NCBI GenBank assembly: GCA_900471515.1
Contig: UCFC01000019.1
Coordinates: 1 to 64,000 of the forward strand
DNA from: Hyphomicrobiales bacterium
GTDB lineage: Bacteria > Pseudomonadota > Alphaproteobacteria > Rhizobiales > Rhizobiaceae
Reading direction: 5' to 3'
Length of the DNA: 64,000 nucleotides
Part shown: positions 57,723 through 64,000 of the stretch, one piece after another
Numbering within the stretch: position 1 is the stretch's first letter
How the letters are laid out: every line of letters begins with the position of its first letter
The notes under the pieces: generated by a model
What the model was told of the DNA's origin: nothing
The model's database searches: none
What the model saw: the letters and a program-made list of their open reading frames with translations, nothing else
Position numbers and translations under genes: made by a program

Positions 57723-59096
57723 CTAGTTCGATCCCGTCTGCGATACCCAGTTCGGTGGCGGCGCATCGCTCCGGGCTATGTCGGGAACAGGGGCGGCGGC
57801 CGCCTGCTGGGGCTGCGGCGCCGGCGTGGCGGCGGAGACATCGGCCGTTGCCTCGACGCCGATCTCGATAATGTCGTGCGGCAGCAGGGCGGTGTTCTCA
57901 TCTGCCACGATATTGCTGTAGCTGCCGTCTTCGTTGCGGCGAACGATCTTGAAGTTCTTTTTCGTCTTGCCGAGGAGCGTCGATTCGGCCCCCATACGGG
58001 CGAGTTCCGCGCTATAGCCGGCCTGATCGCCGAGCAGTTGCGCCACCTGCATATCGATGCCTGCCTTGTTGATGGCCAGGCTGATCGTGTTCAGCTCCTG
58101 CTGGTTTTCGGCGTTCCGCTTGTTGATGATGGTTGCCTTTTCGCGCTCGCTCTCGTTCAAACCCTGGCGCGACTTGGTCAGCGCGATCTCGAGATCCAGC
58201 AATTCGCTCTGCGCTTCCGCCAGACCGCGATCGACCGAATATTGGCGGGTGTTGCTGGTGAGGCCCTTGCTGACGAGGCTGTTGACGTTGTTCAGCTCCT
58301 GCTGCGCAAGGTCGATCTGCCGCTTCTGGGAGACGATCTTGGCTTCGAGCGACTGGATTTCCTGCGTGTAGAGGCGGCTGAGATCGTTTGCCGCCTCGAT
58401 CTGGCTATTGGATTCGACCGCCCGCAGGCGCATCAGGTTCAGTTCCTCTGCCTTGAGCTTGTCGATATCGGGTACGCCGGCGAGTTCGGCGGGAATGTCG
58501 AAATCGGACTGGCCGGCGATCTCGGCGCGCAGGCGCGCGGCACGCATCAGGAGATCGCGGCGGTTGAGGACGGCTGTACGATAGTCGCCGGCAGCCTGAA
58601 TGCGGTCCCGGTCGTAATAGCTGCTGTCGTCACGCGCGCGCATGTAGCCGCCGGCAACGCTGACGGCCTTGATGACGGTCATGTTGGCCTCGAAGGGGTA
58701 ACGTCCCGGCCGCTCGATGCTGCCGTTGACGAAGATCGGCGCATGCTGGTCGATTTCGACGGCGATGAACGGTCGTCCGGGAAGGTCGGCCTTTTCGGCC
58801 AACGCATCTGAAATGGCATCCGACAGCTGCTCGGTCGTCTGACCGGAGGCCCTGATCTGGCCGGCGATCGGAATCGACAGGTTGCCTGCATCGTCGACAG
58901 TGTAGGTTCCGTCGAGAGCTTCCCAGCTCGCATATTTGGAATCGGCGGACCGCCATTCCACGATCCGCAGCTTTATCTTGTCCTCGGGAACGAGCGTGTA
59001 GTTGTCGGCGCGGGCAGCGCCCCATCCCATCGCGCAGCTGAAGACGGCGGCAAGGCCGACGAGCGCAAGACGATCAACGAAAAACATGGGTCTCAT
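57723..59096 (-). CDS. ExoF-like polysaccharide export protein
   Basis: 457 residues. Signal peptide (LALVGLAAVFSCAMGWGAARA), then a poly_export domain (DNYTLVPEDKIKLRIVEWRS...GNLSIPIAGQIRASGQTTEQLSDAISDAL) and SLBB-type part (APIFVNGSIERPGRYPFEANMTVIKAVSVAGGY), followed by a long coiled coil (about 165-350) and a low-complexity Pro/Ala tail. This is the ExoF/OPX type, which with the Wzc-like protein forms the envelope-spanning export path. Starts at ATG 59096 or 59087. Confidence 0.87.
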   Translation of the reverse strand: MRPMFFVDRLALVGLAAVFSCAMGWGAARADNYTLVPEDKIKLRIVEWRSADSKYASWEALDGTYTVDDAGNLSIPIAGQIRASGQTTEQLSDAISDALAEKADLPGRPFIAVEIDQHAPIFVNGSIERPGRYPFEANMTVIKAVSVAGGYMRARDDSSYYDRDRIQAAGDYRTAVLNRRDLLMRAARLRAEIAGQSDFDIPAELAGVPDIDKLKAEELNLMRLRAVESNSQIEAANDLSRLYTQEIQSLEAKIVSQKRQIDLAQQELNNVNSLVSKGLTSNTRQYSVDRGLAEAQSELLDLEIALTKSRQGLNESEREKATIINKRNAENQQELNTISLAINKAGIDMQVAQLLGDQAGYSAELARMGAESTLLGKTKKNFKIVRRNEDGSYSNIVADENTALLPHDIIEIGVEATADVSAATPAPQPQQAAAAPVPDIARSDAPPPNWVSQTGSN

Positions 59097-59104
59097 GGCG
59101 TCTG

Positions 59105-60055
59105 TTACCTCCGTTTTGCCGCGATGGATGGCGAGGCCATCTCACGGTTTGAGGACTGGCTGAGTTCGAGGATGCGCATCGGGGATGCACGTCCCGTCAG
59201 AAGGTCGGACAAAGCCAGGAAATTGCCGTTCAGCCGGCCGCGGCGGTCGACCGCGCGATCGTTGAGCAGCGCGCCTCGGGCGTTTGCCAGGATGTTGCGG
59301 CCGATCTGCGCCAGCGCACGGGTCGCGGACATGGTGCCTTTGCGCATCAGATGCACGGGATTTGCGACTTGCGAGTAGCCGAGCCTCTTGCCGGGCTGAC
59401 GTCCGGACTTGACGCCAAGATGCACGCCACAGGCGCCCGAAATACGCACCGATCGTCCGAAGCGGGCGATGGAGCGGCTGAAATCGACATCTTCGAGCCA
59501 GCCGTAGAGCGGCAGCTCCTCGTCGAAGGCGAGGCCGTGACCGACAATTGGCGCCAGCCGGACCGCCATGTTGCATCCGTAGGCGTTGTAGACTTCCGTC
59601 ACCTGCTCGCCTCTTTCGCCGGCGGTCTTGATGACATCCATGGCTTCGGACTGGGTCAGCCCTTTGCCGAGGATGCCGTCTGCGAGGACGTCGCCGGTCG
59701 CGATGACCACATCCGGATCGTCGGCGAAGACGGCGGCCATGCGCGGAATGAAGCCCGGCGCCGGAATGAAATCGTCGTCGAGGAAGATCAGCACGTCCAT
59801 GTCCGCGCTTGCCGCCTCGATGATCCGGTTGCGCTGGCAGGTCAGGCCACGAGGGCCGAGCATCAGTTCCACGCCCTTGCGGCCGGCGAGCCCGGCAGCG
59901 TCATCCAGGCTGGGGACGCAGACGATGATGCGTTCCGGATGGGGCTGGAGGCCGTCGAGATAGGCGACTGTCTCCAGAAGCGTCGCCGGTCGGCCCGCCG
60001 AGGCAATGCCGACGGCTATCTTGAGCTTGGGTGCCTGCAATGTCGGGATCGTCAT
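59105..60055 (-). CDS. Family 2 glycosyltransferase
   Basis: 316 residues from the ATG at 60055, overlapping the upstream stop (ATGA); the long frame to 61117 is an artefact through the Wzc-like gene. GT-A motifs: KIAVGIASAGRPATLLETVAYL, RGLTCQRNRIIEAASADMDVLIFLDDDFIPAPGF (DDD metal site) and EDVDFSRSIARFG. Cytosolic, adds one sugar of the exopolysaccharide repeat. Only 8 nt separate it from the ExoF-like gene. Confidence 0.88.
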   Translation of the reverse strand: MTIPTLQAPKLKIAVGIASAGRPATLLETVAYLDGLQPHPERIIVCVPSLDDAAGLAGRKGVELMLGPRGLTCQRNRIIEAASADMDVLIFLDDDFIPAPGFIPRMAAVFADDPDVVIATGDVLADGILGKGLTQSEAMDVIKTAGERGEQVTEVYNAYGCNMAVRLAPIVGHGLAFDEELPLYGWLEDVDFSRSIARFGRSVRISGACGVHLGVKSGRQPGKRLGYSQVANPVHLMRKGTMSATRALAQIGRNILANARGALLNDRAVDRRGRLNGNFLALSDLLTGRASPMRILELSQSSNREMASPSIAAKRR

Positions 60056-61800
60056 GGCTGAACACTCGACGGTGTGTTGTTGACGATCGCGCCGAGGATT
60101 TCTGCCCCGACATTGCGCATGCTGTCGACGACGCGGACCGTTTCGTCGATCGAGGTTTGGCCGTAACAGGTCACAACGAGAACGCCGTCCAGCTCCGGAG
60201 CGATCGCATTGGCGTCCGGCGACGAGGTGAAGGCGGAGATATCGACGAATATCGCGTCGAATTCCTTCTTCAGATCGTTGAAGTTGAGCTGGGTGCGGCG
60301 CGAGCTCAGGCGAATGGCGGGTGTCACGGCGCGGACCTTGCCGAGCGGCAGGAATTTCAGCGTCGGCGTCAGCGACAGGGTGGCGGTGCGGATCGCCTCG
60401 ATATTGTCGAGCACGTCGATCAGGCCGGCTGAACTGTTCGGGGCGATGGACTTGCTGAGCGAGGACTTCGTCGCAGCCGCATCGATCAGCAGGGTGCGTG
60501 AGCCCGATATCGCCGAGAGCACGGCCAGTTCGCAGGCGATGGTGGATGCTCCGTCGCCCGGGTTGACGGCGACGATGCCGATCACTACGCGCCGTCGGCG
60601 ACGGAAGCCGGTGACGGTCGCGCCAAGCTCGGCCATTCCCGGGATCATCGGATAGGCGACGGTGCCGCTGTCGCCGGCGGTCGGCAGTGCGGCCGCGCGC
60701 CCGCTCCTCTTTGCGCGTCCGAGAGAGGTGACGAAAGCCAGGCCAGCCGCCTGCGAGAGCTGCTGGGTGCGCATGATGCGCCGGTCGCTGACATGGCGGA
60801 TCATGGCGAGGCCGAGGCCGGAACCGGCGCCGACGATCAGTGCGAAGGCAAGGATCAGCGAATTGTTCGGCTGCGCCTTGGAGAGCGGTGAGGTCGCCTG
60901 CGAAACGATGGTCGCGTCGGAGACCGGATAGGAAATGCGCTGCTTGGCCTCGGTATATTGGGTAAGCGTATTTTCGAAGAGCGTGCGGCGGGCGTCGGTC
61001 GCGCTCTGCAACTCTGCAAGCTTGAACTGGTCGCGCGGATTCGCCTTGAAGGTGGCAAGCGCGTTTGCGGCATCGGCAAGCCCGCGCTGCTGTTCGTTGA
61101 CGAATTGCTCCAGCCATTCGCTATATTGCTGGGCTGCCGCCGCCTTCATCTGAACGTTCTTGCGAATGTATTGCTGGGCAACGGCATCGGCGATCTCGAC
61201 CGCCCTCTGCGGGTCGGATGCGGATGCGGATATTTCGAGGATCGTCGACTGGCCGATGCGGCGCATTGCGACGATATTGCGCAGACGCGCGATCGCCCGG
61301 TCGGTCCGCGACGTCTGCTGGCCCGTCGCAGGCTGGGCCTTGTCCGAGTTCGCGGCATCCTGTGCCGTGTCGGGCTGGGTGGTGCTGGCGAGGTTGCCCG
61401 TCAGCCAGTCCTTGACCTTGTCCTGCAGGGAAAGGGCCTGACCGGAAAAAGCCGGATCGTCGGCGAGGTTCAATGCGTTCACGGCGCCGCCAAGGACATC
61501 GCTGGATTTGGCTATTTCAAGCTGCGCATCGATGAAGGCGTCTTCGGCGAAGGCTCTTTGGGCGTCCGAGCCGTTCACCTGCGGGAAGACCATAAGCTGG
61601 GTACTGGCCACGTAAGTCGGCTTGGCGATCAGAAGATAGGCGCCGGCGAGCGCCACGAAGGCCAGGATGGTCGACACGATCCAGGGCCAGCGCATTCTGA
61701 CGAAAAAGGACATGTCCCGCAGCGTCAGCGGCGAACTCGCGCTGACGGCGGCCGGCAGGGATATCGGGGAGACGCTGCTGAAGACGTGATTTGAGTTCAT
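60052..61800 (-). CDS. Wzc/ExoP-like chain-length protein with degenerate kinase domain
   Basis: 582 residues from the ATG at 61800. A Wzz domain with TM1 at about 40-59 and TM2 at about 313-335 encloses a periplasmic coiled-coil region (about 200-290). The cytoplasmic BY-kinase-like domain (405-575) has lost key residues: Walker A is NPGDGASTIA, with A418 in place of the Lys, and Walker A' is LLIDAAAT instead of LLIDADLR. There is no Tyr-rich tail. It should still set chain length or open the export channel, but is unlikely to be an active kinase. The next gene overlaps by 4 nt. Confidence 0.87.
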   Translation of the reverse strand: MNSNHVFSSVSPISLPAAVSASSPLTLRDMSFFVRMRWPWIVSTILAFVALAGAYLLIAKPTYVASTQLMVFPQVNGSDAQRAFAEDAFIDAQLEIAKSSDVLGGAVNALNLADDPAFSGQALSLQDKVKDWLTGNLASTTQPDTAQDAANSDKAQPATGQQTSRTDRAIARLRNIVAMRRIGQSTILEISASASDPQRAVEIADAVAQQYIRKNVQMKAAAAQQYSEWLEQFVNEQQRGLADAANALATFKANPRDQFKLAELQSATDARRTLFENTLTQYTEAKQRISYPVSDATIVSQATSPLSKAQPNNSLILAFALIVGAGSGLGLAMIRHVSDRRIMRTQQLSQAAGLAFVTSLGRAKRSGRAAALPTAGDSGTVAYPMIPGMAELGATVTGFRRRRRVVIGIVAVNPGDGASTIACELAVLSAISGSRTLLIDAAATKSSLSKSIAPNSSAGLIDVLDNIEAIRTATLSLTPTLKFLPLGKVRAVTPAIRLSSRRTQLNFNDLKKEFDAIFVDISAFTSSPDANAIAPELDGVLVVTCYGQTSIDETVRVVDSMRNVGAEILGAIVNNTPSSVQP

Positions 61801-61886
61801 AGTGTCCTGATCCAAGGGGCGAGAGTGTCTTCTTCGTTGCTGTCCAGCAGGTGCATGGCCCGGCGGGGCCATATGTCGTTTGCGGA

Positions 61887-62600
61887 TTAGTAGCAGCCGC
61901 GCTGCGAAAACAGCGCCGGAACGGTCTTCGCGATGATGATGAAATCGCGCGTAAGCGACCAGTTGCGGACATATTGGACATCGAGCGCAACGCGGTATTC
62001 GTAGCTGACATCGTTACGCCCGCTGGTCTGCCACTGCCCGGTCAGGCCCGGTCTTGCGGCCATGTAGCTCGTCACATGCTCGCCGTAGCGGGCGAGCTCG
62101 TCGGCCGTCACCGGTCGCGGGCCTACGATGCTCATTTCGCCGCGCAGGATATTGATGAGCTGCGGCAGCTCATCAATGCTGGACTTCCTCAGGATCTCGC
62201 CCACCGTCGTAATGCGCGGATCGTTCTTGAGTTTCCGCGTCGCTTCCCACTCGGCTCGCGCCGACGGATTGGTGCGCAGCAGTTCGGCGAGCTGGGCGGC
62301 GGCATCGGTCTTCATCGTGCGAAACTTGAGGCAGCCGAAGGCGGCACCTCCGTAACCAATGCGCGTATGCGAATAGAAGATCGGCCCCTGATCGCTCAAC
62401 TTTACGATGAGTGCCACGATCAGCATCAGGGGCGACAGCAGAACCAGGGCGGTGGCCGCCATCGCGATATCAACCGCCCGCTTGGATGCCCTGCCGACGA
62501 CGTGGGGCCGCGATGCCGAGCGCCGATCCTTGTTCGGCCCGGACTGGTCAACATTCGGCCAGGATTCACGAACTTCAATACTCTGTGCTTCCCAAGTCAT
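61887..62600 (-). CDS. exoY: ExoY-like initiating sugar-phosphate transferase
   Basis: 237 residues from the ATG at 62600 (GGAG 8 nt upstream). One TM helix (AVDIAMAATALVLLSPLMLIVALIVKLSDQGPIFY), then the bacterial-sugar-transferase core: FGCLKFRTMKTDA, LRKSSIDELPQLINILRGEMSIVGPRPV and RPGLTGQWQTSGRNDVSY. ExoY-type proteins move galactose- or glucose-1-phosphate to undecaprenyl phosphate and start each repeat unit. It begins the minus-strand exo operon and would be the target of the ExoX-like protein. Confidence 0.9.
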   Translation of the reverse strand: MTWEAQSIEVRESWPNVDQSGPNKDRRSASRPHVVGRASKRAVDIAMAATALVLLSPLMLIVALIVKLSDQGPIFYSHTRIGYGGAAFGCLKFRTMKTDAAAQLAELLRTNPSARAEWEATRKLKNDPRITTVGEILRKSSIDELPQLINILRGEMSIVGPRPVTADELARYGEHVTSYMAARPGLTGQWQTSGRNDVSYEYRVALDVQYVRNWSLTRDFIIIAKTVPALFSQRGCY

Positions 62601-63066
62601 TGACCGACTCCAACAGTTTCCGTTTAGAACCTTATGAAGTTTGGTGCAGCGCAATGTGCTTGTCTGTGACCGCGGTCATAATGATTAGCAAATTCTTTAT
62701 GCTAATACTGTGATGCTACGGAGTTCGCCACGAATTCAGCGGCAGGGGATTTCCAAATCCTAATTTTATTCGAGATTTTAACTTAGTATGGCGTCAGAAC
62801 GCGCGGCTTGAATAGATAAAGTCGGGCGTTATAGCTGTTTTTTGGACAATGTTGATTTAAATCGCCCCAAAAATGGGCAATTCGGCATAATACACCCCTC
62901 GAATTCGACGGATGCTAGAAAAAATATAATCTATATAACTGCAGGTATCGTCACTATTATTTGAGATGCTCTTGTCATCTTCGATTGTTATTTGACTCTC
63001 AAGTTAGGACAATATAAATGATGCAGTGCAGCATCAGCTACGACCAATCTGTTTGTTTGGGGAGTT
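62601..63066. promoter_or_regulatory. Long AT-rich divergent control region of the exo locus
   Basis: A 466-nt region without gene, clearly more AT-rich than its surroundings, between exoY-like and the Crp-type gene. It contains the palindrome GATTTAAATC (62851-62860), a GCCC...GGGC stem just after it (62862-62876), and TGATGC-AGTGCA-GCATCA (63019-63036) 31 bp before the Crp-type start. Confidence 0.55.
63019..63036. promoter_or_regulatory. Inverted repeat before the Crp-type gene
   Basis: TGATGC-AGTGCA-GCATCA: 6-bp arms and a 6-nt centre, the spacing of Crp/Fnr-family sites. Its place near the start codon suggests autoregulation. Confidence 0.5.
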
Positions 63067-63810
63067 ATGCGCATGGACGGAGCTACACAAGCGAGAGACT
63101 ATAGGGTCGCTATGGGCAAGGCGGCCATTAGCGTTGTTCCGGATTCATCTTTGAACAACCGCATCTCAAACGACGACGACTTCCCGTTCTGCCGCGCGAC
63201 TGTACGCAACTTCCGACGCGGCGAACTAATCGCAGGCGCCGGAGTCTTTGTAGACACGTTTGCTCGCGTGCAGCGCGGGCTGGTCAGCGCCAGTACGATG
63301 CTGCCGGATGGCAGGGAATTCATTGTCGAGATCATTCCGAGGGGAGGTCTGATCGGCGAACTTGAAGTATTGCGCAAGCAGATGCTGAACCTGGAGTATA
63401 GGGCCAGTTCGGATTGCGAGCTATACTTCTTCGAAGGCCGGCTGCTGCGGGAAAGGTACGCAACCGATCCGCAGTTTCAGGAAAAGGTCTTTTCCAGAAC
63501 GCTTGCGCGCGTTTCCGAGCTGGAGCGCCGCATCATTTCGAATGCCGGATCGAGCCTGCAGTCGCGACTGGCGGCAATGCTTCTGCGGCTGTCTTCTGTC
63601 TACGGAAGGGATACGCCGGCCAACCGGGACGTGTTGGTCATTTCCCAGAACGACCTGGCGGCGACGCTTCCGGCCTCTCGCGAAAAGGTCAACCAGTGCT
63701 TGCGGCGCCTGCGCGAATGCAAGGTGATCGACGGGGCTCAAGGCAGGATCCGTATCCTCAACCGCAAGGCGCTGGAAGCCTATGCCGACGGTGCAGCCTC
63801 GGCAAAATAG
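63067..63810 (+). CDS. Crp/Fnr-family regulator next to the exopolysaccharide genes
   Basis: 247 residues from the ATG at 63067 (GGGGAG upstream). Beta-roll effector domain at about 45-130 (FRRGELIAGAGVFVDTFARVQRGLVSASTMLPDGREFIVEIIPRGGLIGELEVL) and a winged helix at about 165-235 (LQSRLAAMLLRLSS...ISQNDLAATLPASREKVNQCLRRLRECKVI). The recognition helix SREKVNQCLRRL is more Crp-like than FNR-like, and no Fe-S cysteines are present. The effector is unknown. Divergent position suggests control of the exo operon. Confidence 0.88.
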   Translation: MRMDGATQARDYRVAMGKAAISVVPDSSLNNRISNDDDFPFCRATVRNFRRGELIAGAGVFVDTFARVQRGLVSASTMLPDGREFIVEIIPRGGLIGELEVLRKQMLNLEYRASSDCELYFFEGRLLRERYATDPQFQEKVFSRTLARVSELERRIISNAGSSLQSRLAAMLLRLSSVYGRDTPANRDVLVISQNDLAATLPASREKVNQCLRRLRECKVIDGAQGRIRILNRKALEAYADGAASAK

Positions 63811-63930
63811 TGCGCTTCGTCCCGAACCGGCGAGCGTCTGCCGCCGGCTCGCGACCACTTCACCTCTCATGGACGGCGTAGGGGCCTAGCCGTCAAAAGC
63901 ATCCATTGTGTCTGTCGTCGGAGAGCTTCT

Positions 63931-64000
63931 ATGAACGACATCGGCCAACTGCGTCCTGATGAAAATGGGTCCGCCGTTTCGACGTTGCGGTGGCCGGCTT
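63931..64000 (+). CDS. Start of a gene cut by the window end
   Basis: An ATG at 63931 with GGAGAG about 6 nt upstream opens a frame of 23 codons (MNDIGQLRPDENGSAVSTLR...) without stop up to the window end. Too little for a function; it may belong to the exo locus. Confidence 0.45.
   Translation, partial: MNDIGQLRPDENGSAVSTLRWPA

Noticed and set aside
59105..61117. 670-codon open frame on the minus strand
   Set aside because: The real glycosyltransferase begins at 60055; the upstream part is an out-of-frame reading of the Wzc-like gene.
1..64000. tRNA, rRNA, CRISPR arrays, insertion sequences, prophage or integrase genes
   Set aside because: None seen: no transposase-like protein, no regular short-spacer repeat array, and no cloverleaf-like sequence noticed by eye. 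A tRNAscan or covariance-model search was not possible.

Overview
The window looks like a chromosomal or chromid segment of a member of the Rhizobiaceae (Alphaproteobacteria; Rhizobium/Ensifer/Agrobacterium type). Grounds: high GC, a FixL/FixJ-like two-component pair with a FixK-like Crp/Fnr protein, an ExoX-like small membrane protein beside ExoY/ExoF/ExoQ-like exopolysaccharide genes, and rhizobial-style solute transporters. No rRNA, tRNA, CRISPR array, insertion sequence or prophage gene was seen. The first gene (an RTX protein) and the last (start only) are cut by the window ends.

Region 1 (1-26617) is a stress/envelope region. It holds the RTX protein end, a FixK-like regulator, a FixLJ-like pair, a Ca2+/H+ antiporter behind a textbook FNR/FixK box, a K+-channel-like protein, an AI-2E-family permease, PPK2, SulP, a DUF3300-DUF2950 pair, a CYTH phosphatase, an outer-membrane barrel, a HAD phosphatase overlapping a genuine formylglycine-generating enzyme, and a lipoprotein hydrolase. 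Scattered through it are four paralogues of a membrane protein (unnamed about 100-residue N-domain, one TM helix, TolB-like domain, usually TPRs) and three paralogues of a small helical protein. Four transcription units, perhaps five, share an operator of the form TTTAC-N6/7-KTACTT at a nearly fixed distance from the start codon.

Region 2 (26618-31807) is assimilatory nitrate reduction. A NarM-like protein is followed, with a 4-nt overlap, by a 1398-residue nitrate reductase fused to a CysJ-type diflavin reductase. Its leader shows a sigma-54 -24/-12 element, hairpins with A1/G4 hexaloops as in ANTAR-binding RNAs, and an intrinsic terminator: apparently a NasT/NasR-type antitermination switch.

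Region 3 (31929-36953) is a ribose/fructose-type ABC importer with a sugar dehydrogenase/epimerase-like SDR and a GntR regulator. Region 4 (37067-49469) is a two-armed catabolic cluster: PdxA2-type dehydrogenase, Fe-alcohol dehydrogenase, cytosolic Asp-box (sialidase-fold) protein and DHDPS-family lyase on one strand; a Tat-exported substrate-binding protein, four more Dpp-type ABC subunits, a DUF1537 kinase and a GntR regulator on the other. The kinase plus PdxA2 pair points to four-carbon acid-sugar breakdown to dihydroxyacetone phosphate; the complete substrate is not evident.

Region 5 (49475-53403) is a LysR-controlled set: metallo-hydrolase, SDR lacking the catalytic Tyr, 4-oxalocrotonate-tautomerase-like protein and class I nitronate monooxygenase. 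Region 6 (53447-64000) is a compact exopolysaccharide locus: ExoY-like initiating transferase, Wzc/ExoP-like protein with a degenerate kinase domain, ExoF-like export protein, ExoQ-like polymerase, three glycosyltransferases and ExoX, next to a Crp-family regulator behind a long AT-rich intergenic region.
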